NCBI GenBank assembly: GCA_963770375.1
Contig: CAVYPM010000005.1
Span: forward strand, 129,915 to 193,914
DNA from: DASVBE01 sp963770375
GTDB lineage: Bacteria; Actinomycetota; Actinomycetes; Streptosporangiales; Streptosporangiaceae
DNA: 64,000 nt
Direction of reading: 5' to 3'
The notes beneath the pieces are model-generated. The model made no database searches. It worked only from the letters and a program-made list of their open reading frames with translations, and was not told where the DNA came from. The translations under genes and the position numbers were made by a program. Shown in pieces: positions 20,295 through 28,571 of the stretch; position 1 is the first letter of the stretch, and every line of letters starts with the position of its first letter.

Positions 20295-21161
20295 CTAGTC
20301 ACGCCCGGCCCCGCCCGGCGGCACCGGCGCACCCGGCGGCAGCGGCGCACCCGCCGCGCCCGCCCCGCGGCCGCGCAGCGCCCGCCGGGCCGCCCGGTCG
20401 GCCTTGCGGTACTCGTGGAAATGGCCCGGGTGGTACAGGTGCGACCGGGTGCCGCCCGCCGCCAGCGCCGGGCCGACCAGCACCAGCGTGTGCTTCCACA
20501 GCCGGCGGGCCTTCACCGTGGCGGCCAGCTCGTCCAGCCGGCACCGCTCGACCAGCTCGTCCGGCCAGGTCACCCGGTAAGCCACGACGCACGGCGTCTC
20601 CGGCGGGTAGCCGCCCGCCAGCAGCTCGTCCTGCAGCTGCCCGGACCGGGCCGCGGACAGGAACAGCGCCATGGTCGTGCCGTGCGAGGCCAGCGCCGCG
20701 ACCTCCTCCCCCGGCGGCATCGGCGTCTTCCCCCCGCCGAGCCGCGTCAGGATCACCGACTGCGCAACCTCGGGAATGGTCAGCTCCCGCTCCACCGCGG
20801 CGGCGGCCGCCGTGAAGCTGGACACCCCGGGCACGACCGAGGTCGCCAGCCCCAGCTCACGGCACCGGTCGAGCTGCTCCTGCAGCGCCCCCCACAGCGC
20901 CGGGTCGCCGGAGTGCACCCGCGCCACCGCCAGGCCCTCGTCCTTCGCGCGCCGGTACAGCGGCAGCACCCCCTCCAGCGGCAGCTCCGCCGAGTCGATG
21001 ATCTCGGCGCCGGGCCGGGCGTGCTCCAGCACCCCGGGATGCACCAGGCTGGACGCCCAGATCACCACGTCGGCCGCGGCGATCGCGGCGGCCCCGCGCA
21101 GGGTCAGCAGGTCCGGCGCGCCGGGCCCGGCCCCCACGAACGTCACCGTGCCCGTTGTCAT
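20295..21161 (-). CDS. cobM: Precorrin-4 C11-methyltransferase
   Basis: SAM-dependent methyltransferase of the CobM/CbiF type. Motifs: TVTFVGAGPGAPDLLTLRGA at the start, ADVVIWASSLVHPGVLEHAR, VARVHSGDPALWGALQEQLD, VVPGVSSFTAAAAAVERELT and VAYRVTWPDE. 288 residues with a Gly/Pro-rich tail of about 30. The ATG at 21161 would overlap the cobI stop as ATGA once the cobI frame is corrected. Confidence 0.95.
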   Translation of the reverse strand: MTTGTVTFVGAGPGAPDLLTLRGAAAIAAADVVIWASSLVHPGVLEHARPGAEIIDSAELPLEGVLPLYRRAKDEGLAVARVHSGDPALWGALQEQLDRCRELGLATSVVPGVSSFTAAAAAVERELTIPEVAQSVILTRLGGGKTPMPPGEEVAALASHGTTMALFLSAARSGQLQDELLAGGYPPETPCVVAYRVTWPDELVERCRLDELAATVKARRLWKHTLVLVGPALAAGGTRSHLYHPGHFHEYRKADRAARRALRGRGAGAAGAPLPPGAPVPPGGAGRD

Positions 21162-22149
21162 ACGCTCCCGCCCCGGCTATCGCCCGCCTGTCCCGCGGAG
21201 TCCGCAGCCCGCGGGCCAGGTCCGCAGCCCCACCGGCCGGCCGCAGTCCCGTTTGCCGGACCCGCAGCCCCACTGGCCGCGCCCGCAATCCCGTCTGCCG
21301 GGCCCGCAGCCCTGCGGGCCGGATCCGCAGCCCCACTGGCCGGCCCGCAGCCCTCTCTGCCGGGCCCGCCGCGGCGGCCGCAGCCTTCCCGCCCAGCCGG
21401 CTCCCCCGGCCGCCGCGCCGTCCCGTCGAGATCAGCGTGGCCAGGTACGGCACCCGCTCCCCCGCCTCGACCGACGCCGCGGGCCGGATGTCCTCCCCGG
21501 CCAGGCCGACCCGGGCGCCGAACACCGCGCCGTCAAGCCGCCCCGCCTCGGCAAGCGCTTTCCGGACCGTTTCCAGCGAGCCCGCCGCGCTCAGCTTGTA
21601 CGCCACCACCGTGTCGTGCGCGGCCAGCGCCTCGGCCAGCGCGCCGGGCCCGGCCGTCAGCGGCAGCAGCACCAGCGACTCGGTGCCCTCGGCCAGCACG
21701 GTGCCGCTGCGCGCGGCCAGGTCCTGCAGCGCGGTGATGCCCGGCACGGTCTCCACCGTGACCCCGGGGTCCCGCGCGGTCACGCTCTGGGCCAGGTAGC
21801 TGAACGTCGAGTACAGCGCCGGGTCGCCCAGCGTGGCGAACGCGACCGTCCCCGCCCCCGCCGCGAACGCCCCGGTCACCGCGTCCGCGGCGGCGTCCCA
21901 CGCGGCGGCCCGGTCCGGCGTGACCCCGCCGGTGTCGTTCAGCGCGAACGCCACCCGCCGGATCACCGCACCGTCCACGTGCGCCCGCACGGTCGCCTCG
22001 GCCCGCCCGGTCTCGGCCCGGTCCTCCTCGCCGGGCCGGCCGAGCACCGGCACCAGGACCAGGTCCGCGGTCCGCAGCACGCGGATTGCCTTGACCGTGA
22101 TCAGCTCCGGGTCGCCGGGCCCGACGCCCACCCCGATCAGCCGCCTCAC
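21158..22149 (-). CDS. cobI: Precorrin-2 C20-methyltransferase, C-terminal linker frameshifted
   Basis: SAM methyltransferase acting at C20 of precorrin-2. Motifs: LIGVGVGPGDPELITVKAIR, TVAFATLGDPALYSTFSYLA, TVETVPGITALQDLAARSGT, DTVVAYKLSAAGSLETVRKA. The GTG at 22149 overlaps the cobB stop (GTGA). As sequenced, the frame does not stop before cobM but runs on inside it to 20857. A 21-bp tandem repeat at 21202-21366 shows why: one unit (21325-21344) is only 20 bases long. Restoring that base gives a GPAxGAA-type linker and a TGA at 21158-21160 overlapping the cobM ATG, as at the other operon junctions. Confidence 0.85.
21202..21366. repeat. 21-bp tandem repeat x8 at the cobI 3' end
   Basis: About eight units beginning CCGCAGCCC or CCGCAGTCCC. 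Full units are 21 bp (7 residues) at 21241-21324; irregular units of 20, 19 and 20 bp start at about 21202, 21222 and 21325. In the likely coding frame they give a heptapeptide of the type Gly-Pro-Ala-x-Gly-x-Ala. Confidence 0.85.
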
Positions 22150-23721
22150 GGCGCACCCCCGTCCCGGGCCGCGGCCGTGGGGACCGTCCGGCGGCCGGCC
22201 GGCCCGGCGCGGAAGGCCGCGCAGGCCGCGGCGAACCGGGCCGCGAACGCGGGCTGGCCGGCCCAGTGCAGGTGCAGGTACGACGCCAGAAGTGCCCCCT
22301 GCGCCACGCCCTCACGGGCTCCGCCAGGCAGCCGCCAGGCCGCTGACTCGCCAGTTTTCAGGGATACGGAGGTCCGGTGGAACTCATGCGCTCGCACCTG
22401 ATCACCCGCCCGGGTGATCACGGAGTCCCGGTCCGCGGAGGCGGCCCGGTAGCCCAGGGTCAGCCGCGGGGTCATCGACGCGTCGGCGGGCAGCACGCCG
22501 CACATCGGCTGGCCGTCCAGGGTGCGGGCCAGGTACAGCAGCCCGGCGCACTCGGCCACCACCGGCGCGCCGCCCGCGGCCAGACTGGCCACCGCCCGCC
22601 GCATCGGCTCGTTGGCGGCCAGTTCCCCGGCGTACACCTCGGGGAACCCGCCGCCGATCAGCAGGCCCGCCGTGCCGTCCGGAAGCTTCTCGTCAACGGC
22701 CGGGTCGAAAACCGCGACCTCCGCCCCGGCCGCAGTCAGCAGTTCCGCCTGCTCGGTGTAACCAAAGGTGAACGCGGGCCCAGCCGCCAGCGCCACCACC
22801 GGCCGGGTCCGGCCGCCCAGCCCGGCGAGCCCATCTCGCCCGTCTCGGCCGGCAGGCCCGGAAAGCCCTTCCCGCCCGGCTTGGCCGACTTGGTCGGGCT
22901 CGGCCGGGTCGGCGGGCTCGGCCCGCCTGGCTGGCCTGGCCGACCTGGTCAGCCTGGCTGGCCAGCGCGGCGGCCGGGTCCCAGGGCGCGGTGGCCAGCG
23001 GCGGCGCGGACCGGGCCAGCGCCACCAGCGCGGCCAGGTCGCAGCTGGCCGCGACCAGGTCGCCGAGCGCGGCCACCGCCCGGGCCGCGGCGGCCTGCCG
23101 CTCGGCGGCCGGGACCAGCCCCAGGTGCCGGGACGGCACCTGGACGTCCGGGTGCCGCCGGATCGCGCCGAGCACCGGCACCGGGTCGGGCAGAGTAGCA
23201 AGCGCTTTCCGCAGCAGGGCCTCGTGCCGGTCCGAGCCGACCCGGTTGAGGATCACCCCGGCCAGCCGGGTCCGCGGGTCGAACCCGGCGAACCCGGCGA
23301 CCAGCGCGGCCACCGACCGCCCGGCCGCGGCCGCGTCCACGACCAGCACGACCGGCGCGCCGAGCAGCGCGGCCAGGTGCGCGGTCGACCCGAACCCGGG
23401 GTCGCTGCCCCACGGGCCGTCCGAGGCCACCCCGTCGAACAGGCCCATCACGCCCTCGATGACCGCGATGCCCGCGCCGGACGCGCCGTGCGCCAGCAGC
23501 GGGGCCATCAGGCCCTCGCCGCACAGCACCGGGTCCAGGTTGCGGCCCGGGCGGCCGGTGGCCACCGCGTGGTAGCCCGGGTCGATGTAGTCCGGCCCGG
23601 CCTTGTGCCCGGACACCCGCAGGCCCCGCCGGGCCAGCGCGGCCATCAGCCCGGTGGCCACCGCGGTCTTGCCGGCCCCGGACGCCGGGGCGGCGATGAC
23701 CAGCCGCGGGAGTGTTACCAC
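22146..23721 (-). pseudogene. cobB: Cobyrinate a,c-diamide synthase, frameshifted in the interdomain linker
   Basis: CobB/CbiA amidates carboxylates a and c with glutamine and ATP. The N-terminal dethiobiotin-synthetase-like domain has P-loop APASGAGKT (residues ~11-19), SGHKAGPDYIDPGYH, EGVMGLFDG and LNRVGSDRHEALL. The C-terminal class I amidotransferase domain, in the next frame, has IGGGFPEVYAGELAAN, the Cys nucleophile in VAECAGLLYL, and HEFHRTS. The frame switches at about 22,890-22,960 in a Gln/Ala/Gly-Arg-rich linker of short repeats. GTG at 23721 overlaps the cobO 3' end by 7 bases; the stop overlaps the cobI start. All catalytic blocks are intact, so an assembly indel is likely. Confidence 0.85.
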
Positions 23722-24311
23722 TCGATGCCCTTCTGGCCCTTCTGGCCGGCGTCCATCGGGTGCTTGACCTTCGTCATCTCGGTGACCAGGTCGGCGGTCT
23801 CGACCAGCCGCGGGTGCGCGCCGCGGCCGGTGATCACCACGTGCTGCTGGCCGGGGCGGTCCGCGAGCACCGCGATGACCTCCTCGACGTCCACCCAGCC
23901 CCAGGTGATCGGGTAGGTGAACTCGTCGAGCACGTACAGCCGGTAGGTTTCCGCGGCCAGGTCGCGGCGGATCTGCGCCCAGCCCTCAGCGGCCCGCTCG
24001 GCGTGGTCGGCGGTGTCCCGCTGGATCCACGACCAGCCGTCGCCCATCTTGTGCCAGGCCACGCTTCCGCCGGCCGCGCTGGCGCCCAGCTCCCGGAGAG
24101 CGGTTTCCTCGCCAACCCGCCACTTCGCGGACTTCACGAACTGGAACACGCCGACCGGCCAGCCCTGGTTCCAGGCCCGCAGCGCCAGCCCGAACGCGGC
24201 CGTGGACTTGCCCTTCCCGGTGCCGGTATGGACGATCACCAGCGGCCGGCTCCGCCGCTGCCGCGTGGTCAGCCCGTCGTCGGGAACCTGCTCCGGCTGC
24301 CCCTTCGGCAT
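23715..24311 (-). CDS. cobO: Cob(I)yrinic acid a,c-diamide adenosyltransferase
   Basis: Attaches the 5'-deoxyadenosyl group from ATP to the reduced corrinoid (CobO/BtuR/CobA family). The unusual P-loop HTGTGKGKSTAAFGLALRA lies at residues 28-46; other blocks are VGVFQFVKSAKWRVGEE, LYVLDEFTYPITWGWVD and VITGRGAHPRLVETADLVTE. 198 residues is typical. The start overlaps a 66-residue ORF upstream (TGATG), and the stop overlaps the cobB start. Confidence 0.95.
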   Translation of the reverse strand: MPKGQPEQVPDDGLTTRQRRSRPLVIVHTGTGKGKSTAAFGLALRAWNQGWPVGVFQFVKSAKWRVGEETALRELGASAAGGSVAWHKMGDGWSWIQRDTADHAERAAEGWAQIRRDLAAETYRLYVLDEFTYPITWGWVDVEEVIAVLADRPGQQHVVITGRGAHPRLVETADLVTEMTKVKHPMDAGQKGQKGIEW

Positions 24312-24514
24312 CAGGCGGCCCTCCGTCCCCTCGGCGCGCTCGTCCGGCCGGACCGGGAGCCGGTTCGCCGTCCTCGGCCCGGCCGTGCCGGCGCCGGGAC
24401 CGCCCAGGACCGCCGGGCCCCGGCCGACTGCGGCGCCGCCCAGTTCACGGCCGTCCTCCCGTGACCAATCAGCCCCGCCAGCAACAGGCGGCGGCGCGGA
24501 TCACGCCACATCAC
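24311..24514 (-). CDS. Small ORF wedged between the chelatase D-like gene and cobO
   Basis: 66-67 residues, no recognised domain, Arg/Ala/Gly-rich. Its start (GTG 24514 or ATG 24511) overlaps the upstream stop as GTGA and its stop overlaps the cobO ATG, so it would keep translation coupled across a 200-bp gap. Its last residues (APRGRRAA) repeat the end of the upstream VWA protein, and about 28 bp at its 3' end (24311 on) resemble those at 24511 on, suggesting a local duplication. It may be a chance frame. Confidence 0.35.
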   Translation of the reverse strand: MMWRDPRRRLLLAGLIGHGRTAVNWAAPQSAGARRSWAVPAPARPGRGRRTGSRSGRTSAPRGRRAA

Positions 24515-25608
24515 GCAGCCCTCCGTCCCCGTGGCGCGGCGGCGCGGACCACGCCCGCCAGCCGGCCCGCGGCCAGCTCGTCCAGCCGGACAGCGACCGC
24601 GCCGAGGCGGATGGCCAGCTTGTTCGCGAGGCCCAGGCGGACCATGCCGGTCTCGCAGTCGACCACGATCGCCGGGATACCGGCCAGCCGCGCCGCGGCC
24701 CGGTCCAGGTCCGCGGCCGACCCGCTGGTCGCCCGCCCGTCCGTGACCACGACCAGGAGCGGGCGCCGGTCCGGGTCGCGCAGCCGCTCCGCGGCCAGCA
24801 CCCGGGCGGCCATGGCCAGGCCCGCGGCCAGCGGCGTGCGCCCGCCGGTCGGCAGGACGGCCAGCCGACGCGCCCCGGCCTCCACCGAGGAGGTCGGCGG
24901 CAGGGCCAGCGTGGCCTCGGTCCCGCGGAACGTGATCAGGCCGACCTTGTCCCGCCGCTGGTAGGCGTCCCGCAGCAGCGACCCGACCGCGCCCTTGACC
25001 GCCCGCATCCGCTGCCCGGCGGCCATCGACCCGCTCGCGTCGACCACGAACAGAACCAGGTTGCCCTCCCGCCCGATCCGCACGCTCTCCCGCAGGTCAG
25101 CCGCCCGCAGCCGCGGCCGGGCCGTACCGTCACGGCCCGCCGCCCGGTTCCTGCCGCCCTGGCCCGTCTCCCCAGATCCGGCGCTGCCCGCCCCGCGGCC
25201 GGCCGTCCCATCCCGGCCCGCCCCCAGGTTCCTGGCGGCCTGGCCCGTGTCCCCGGACCCGGGGCCGCTCACCCCGCGACCAGCCGCCCTGTCCCGGCCC
25301 GCCCCCAGGTTCCAGGCGCCCTGGCCCGTCTCCCCGGACCCGGCGCTGCCCACCCCGCGGCCGGCCATCCCGTCCCGGCCCGCCCCCAGGTTCCTGCCGC
25401 CCTGGCCCGTTCCCCCGGACCCGGCGCCGCTCACCGCGCGACGAGCCCTTCCTGCATCTCCTGCCACACCAGCGCCGCCCACCACACCAGCGCCGCCCGG
25501 CGCCGTAGCCGGCATCGCTTTCTCGCGGCGTGCCGCACCTGCCTCCCCCGTCACACCACGCCCGCTCGCCGTTGCAGCCTCGCCCGGCGCCGCAGGAAAC
25601 CCCCGCAC
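24511..25608 (-). CDS. VWA-domain chelatase subunit (ChlD/BchD-like), 27-residue repeats in the linker
   Basis: C-terminal half of the ChlI/ChlD-type ATPase that is thought to work with CobN in actinobacterial cobalt chelation. The VWA domain fills about residues 170-350 with MIDAS DASGS (Asp190, Ser192, Ser194), TGGRTPLAAGLAMAARVLAA and VVTDGRATSG. Residues ~57-165 are four copies of a 27-residue Gly/Arg-rich unit (81-bp DNA repeat). Many actinomycetes have the I and D parts in one protein of about 670 residues. Here the AAA+ gene stops at 25613 and this frame opens at GTG 25608, so the split is either real or due to one indel at 25613-25629. Confidence 0.8.
   Translation of the reverse strand: MRGFPAAPGEAATASGRGVTGEAGAARREKAMPATAPGGAGVVGGAGVAGDAGRARRAVSGAGSGGTGQGGRNLGAGRDGMAGRGVGSAGSGETGQGAWNLGAGRDRAAGRGVSGPGSGDTGQAARNLGAGRDGTAGRGAGSAGSGETGQGGRNRAAGRDGTARPRLRAADLRESVRIGREGNLVLFVVDASGSMAAGQRMRAVKGAVGSLLRDAYQRRDKVGLITFRGTEATLALPPTSSVEAGARRLAVLPTGGRTPLAAGLAMAARVLAAERLRDPDRRPLLVVVTDGRATSGSAADLDRAAARLAGIPAIVVDCETGMVRLGLANKLAIRLGAVAVRLDELAAGRLAGVVRAAAPRGRRAA
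25120..25447. repeat. 81-bp tandem repeat, 3 full and 2 partial copies
   Basis: Units start at 25178, 25259, 25340 and 25421, exactly 81 bp apart, with a further partial copy before 25178. Divergence between copies is about 10 percent. 81 bp is 27 codons, so copy number can change without breaking the frame. Lies in the linker before the VWA domain. Confidence 0.92.
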
Positions 25609-25612
25609 CGCT

Positions 25613-27172
25613 TCAGGACCGTAGCGTCGCTATACGGTCCTGGGCCGCGTCGGCGCTTCGCGTAAAGAATTTCCGGCCTGCGGCCTCACCCGCGAGGCGG
25701 TGCGCGGCCGCGCGGAGGGTGGCGGGCAGGTGGACCGAGCGCACCCGGCCCACCGGGCGGCGGGCGCCGGCCTGGCGGCCCAGCGGGGTCCGCGCGGCCG
25801 AGCGGCGGCCGGGCGCGCCCTGGCCGATGCCGCTGACGGCCAGCAGCCGGGTGCGGTAGGCCTCGCTGGGCGGGACGGTCTGGGCCGCGGGCGCCGGGGC
25901 GGACGGGTCCGGCTGCTGATCGGCCAGGGGCGGCGCGGCCGAGGGCGGGGCAGCCGGCGGCCCGGCCGCGTCAGCGGGCGGCGGGCCGCCGTCGTCCTGG
26001 CCGGGCGGCGGGGGCGTGCCGCCACCAGGCGGCGGGGACGGCGGGGGCGGCGGGCTGCCGTCGTCGTCCGGGCCGTCCGGAGGACTGGAAAGGGCTTCCT
26101 CGAGCGCCTCGTCGAGGGCCTTCTCGTCCAGGCCGGGCGCGTCGAACGGGTCGCGGCGGCGGCGGTGCGGCAGCGCCAGCCTGGCCGCCTGCCGGATGTC
26201 GTCCGGGCCGACCTCGGCCCGGCCGTGCCAGGCGGCCAGCGCGATCGCGGTCCGGGCGGTGACCAGGTCCGCGCGCAGGCCGTCTACCTCGAAGGACGCG
26301 CACACCGCGCAGATCTGGTCCAGCGCGGCGTCCGGCAGCCGGACCGAGCCGAGCCGCTCCCGGGCCTGCGCCACCTGGGCGGCCAGCCGCGCGGTCTCGC
26401 CGGCCCACCGCGCGGCGAACCCGGCCGGATCCGCCTCGTAGGCCAGGCGGCGGCGGACCACCTCGGCGCGCTGCGCGGGGTCCCGGCTGGCCGCCGCCTC
26501 GACGGTCAGCCCGAACCGGTCGAGCAGCTGCGGGCGCAGCTCGCCTTCCTCCGGGTTCATCGTGCCGACCAGCAGGAACCGGGCCGCGTGCCGGACGGAA
26601 ACCCCTTCCCGCTCGACGTAGTTGACGCCCAGCGCGGCCGCGTCGAGCAGCAGGTCGACCAGGTGGTCGTGCAGCAGGTTGACCTCGTCGACGTAGAGAA
26701 TGCCGCGGTGCGCGGCGGCCAGCAGGCCGGGCTCGAACGCGGTCACCCCGGCGGTCAGCGCCCGCTCGATGTCCAGCGACCCGGCCAGCCGGTCCTCGGT
26801 GGCGCCGACCGGCAGCTCGGCCAGCCGGGCCGGGCGGCGGGCCCGGCCAGCGCCTGCGCCTGCACCTGCACCGTCCTCATCTGACCGGGCCGGATGCGGG
26901 CCGTCGGGGCAGCCCGGGTCCGGGGCATCGGGGTCGCAGCTGAACCGGCAGCCCTCCACCACGTCCACCGGCGGCAGCAGCCCGGCCAGCCCGCGGACCA
27001 GGGTCGACTTGGCGGTGCCCTTCTCGCCGCGGACCAGGACCCCGCCGATCGCCGGGGACACCGCGTTGAGCAGCAGCGCCAGCTTGAGGTCGTCCATCCC
27101 GGCGATTGCGGCGAACGGGAACGCCGTTCCGCCTGCGCCGTAGTCCCCCGTCGTGGTGGTGTGTGCCGCCAT
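25613..27172 (-). CDS. AAA+ chelatase subunit (ChlI/BchI-like) with acidic Pro-rich tail
   Basis: MoxR/ChlI-type AAA+ ATPase, the motor of metal chelatases. Near the start: FPFAAIAGMDDLKLALLLNA, Walker A GEKGTAKST, then CRFSCDPDAP, Walker B ILYVDEVNLL, sensor GTMNPEEGELRPQLLDRFGL, arginine-rich ATARTAIALAAWHGRAEV-type lid, and then a BchD-like acidic, proline-rich stretch (PDDDGSPPPPPSPPPGGG). The ATG at 27172 is used; a TTG six bases earlier is also open. GGAAGGG lies 12 bases before the ATG, and a cobalamin riboswitch ends 40 bases upstream, so this is the first gene of the B12 operon. A perfect 9-bp inverted repeat sits at 25615-25641 around its end. Confidence 0.9.
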   Translation of the reverse strand: MAAHTTTTGDYGAGGTAFPFAAIAGMDDLKLALLLNAVSPAIGGVLVRGEKGTAKSTLVRGLAGLLPPVDVVEGCRFSCDPDAPDPGCPDGPHPARSDEDGAGAGAGAGRARRPARLAELPVGATEDRLAGSLDIERALTAGVTAFEPGLLAAAHRGILYVDEVNLLHDHLVDLLLDAAALGVNYVEREGVSVRHAARFLLVGTMNPEEGELRPQLLDRFGLTVEAAASRDPAQRAEVVRRRLAYEADPAGFAARWAGETARLAAQVAQARERLGSVRLPDAALDQICAVCASFEVDGLRADLVTARTAIALAAWHGRAEVGPDDIRQAARLALPHRRRRDPFDAPGLDEKALDEALEEALSSPPDGPDDDGSPPPPPSPPPGGGTPPPPGQDDGGPPPADAAGPPAAPPSAAPPLADQQPDPSAPAPAAQTVPPSEAYRTRLLAVSGIGQGAPGRRSAARTPLGRQAGARRPVGRVRSVHLPATLRAAAHRLAGEAAGRKFFTRSADAAQDRIATLRS

Positions 27173-27211
27173 CCTCAACCGTTGCCCTTCCCGGGTTCCG
27201 CGCCCGAAGCC

Positions 27212-27352
27212 GGCCTGCGATGGCCGGAGTTCCTGGCTCCCGGGAAACCGCTTGCCCCCGCCACGGCAGTGGCCGCGGGGCTCGCTCCCCGGTCACAGTT
27301 GCGGGACAGCCCCGGGTTCGCACCGGGTTCCTCCGCCTGCGCCATCGTGGCC
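27212..27352 (-). promoter_or_regulatory. Cobalamin riboswitch heading the B12 operon
   Basis: On the minus strand the conserved elements occur in order: P1 5' side GGCCACGATGG, then GGAACCCGGTGCGAACCCGG, then GGGCTGTCCCGCAACTGTGA, the B12 box GCCACTG (27266-27272), GAGCCAGGAACTC, and P1 3' side CCATCGCAGGCC. These are the hallmarks of the adenosylcobalamin aptamer. The aptamer ends 40 bases from the ATG of the chelatase I gene and close to its ribosome-binding site, so translational control is plausible. High cobalamin should repress the whole minus-strand operon. Confidence 0.95.
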
Positions 27353-27650
27353 TCAGCATCGCACAGGGCGCTATCTGGCCGGGCGCGCCGCCCCACGCCG
27401 ATACACTGGGCGGCGCGCAGCCGGGCCCGCCGGGCCACCCGGTGCCCACTGCGCGACGTGACACGAGCCGGGCGCAATCAGGCCCGGCCGCCGTCGCCTG
27501 CCAACCTGCCCAGGCTGCGGGCCGTGGGAGCGCCCGGCGGCACAGCTCACCAGAACCGGGTTTGTCCTGCGCTGATCCGATAGCGAAACCCGTTCAAACC
27601 CGGTACAACCAACCGATGGACACAGGTCAACACACGTGAATGGAGCATTG

Positions 27651-28571
27651 ATGGGGGACACGGGTTCCCGGGTACTGGTGACGGGCGGTTCCGGCTTCAT
27701 CGGGCGGCGGCTGGTCCGCGCGCTGCTGGCGGCCGGCCACGACGTCACGGTGGTGGACAAGCGGCCCTTCCCCGGCGACGACGCGATCCACATGGTCCAG
27801 GGCGATCTGCTCGACCAGGCCGTGGTGGAGAAGTCGGTGGCGCCGGGCACCGAGGCCATCTTCCACCTCGCCGCCATCACCCGGGTGCTGCTCTCGGTCG
27901 AGGACCCGGCCGGCACGCACGCGCTCAACGTGACGGCCACCGCCGCGCTCCTGGAGCAGGCCAGGCTCAAGGGCGCGGGCACGTTCATCCTCGCCTCCAC
28001 CAACGCGGTGACCGGCGACGTGGGCCGCGACACGATCACCGAGGACATCGCGCTCCGCCCGCTCACCCCGTACGGCGCGACCAAGGCGGCCGGCGAGATG
28101 CTGCTCGGCGCCTACAGCGCCTGCTACGGCATCAAGGGCTGCGCGCTGCGGTTCTCCAACGTGTACGGCCCGGGCATGGCCGAGAAGGACAGCTTCATCC
28201 CGCGGATCATGCGGGCCGCGGCGGCCGGCACCGGTGTCCAGGTTTACGGCGACGGCACCCAACTGCGCGATCTGGTGCACGTGGACGACATCGTCGCCGG
28301 TATCTTCGCGGCATGGCGGGGCGGAGTGACCGGTCCCATGATCCTGGGGGCCGGTGAGTCGGTGTCCGTCAACGACATGCTGGCCGCCGCGCGCAGCGTG
28401 ACCGGGGCCGAGCTCCCCGCCGAGCACATCCCGGCCAAGGCCGGCGAGATGCCCGCGGTGATCGTCGACATCTCGGCCGCTCGGGCGGCGGGCTACCAGC
28501 CCACGCATGACCTGAAGTCGGGCCTGGCCACGGTGTGGCCAGAGTTCTCCGGAGTGGAGGCAGCACAGTGA
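27651..28571 (+). CDS. NAD-dependent epimerase/dehydratase (nucleotide-sugar type)
   Basis: Extended short-chain dehydrogenase resembling UDP-glucose 4-epimerase. Rossmann motif VTGGSGFIGRRL near the start, FHLAAITRV, active-site Tyr-x-x-x-Lys in TPYGATKAAGE, FSNVYGPG and LVHVDDIVAGI. The ATG at 27651 has GGAG five bases upstream and is preferred over GTG 27636. 306 residues. The stop overlaps the GTG of the glycosyltransferase gene, so the two probably supply and use an activated sugar for envelope glycans. A 9-bp inverted repeat (ACCGGGTTT / AAACCCGGT, 27555-27604) upstream may be an operator. Confidence 0.9.
   Translation: MGDTGSRVLVTGGSGFIGRRLVRALLAAGHDVTVVDKRPFPGDDAIHMVQGDLLDQAVVEKSVAPGTEAIFHLAAITRVLLSVEDPAGTHALNVTATAALLEQARLKGAGTFILASTNAVTGDVGRDTITEDIALRPLTPYGATKAAGEMLLGAYSACYGIKGCALRFSNVYGPGMAEKDSFIPRIMRAAAAGTGVQVYGDGTQLRDLVHVDDIVAGIFAAWRGGVTGPMILGAGESVSVNDMLAAARSVTGAELPAEHIPAKAGEMPAVIVDISAARAAGYQPTHDLKSGLATVWPEFSGVEAAQ

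Noticed and set aside
20857..21157. CobI extended 300 bp into cobM
   Set aside because: The extension is Arg/Gly-rich antisense-type sequence in the wrong frame of cobM; a repeat-unit indel accounts for it.
25615..25641. Transcription terminator between the chelatase I-like and D-like genes
   Set aside because: The 9-bp inverted repeat is real but has no T tract and lies within what is normally one continuous gene, so termination there is not supported.
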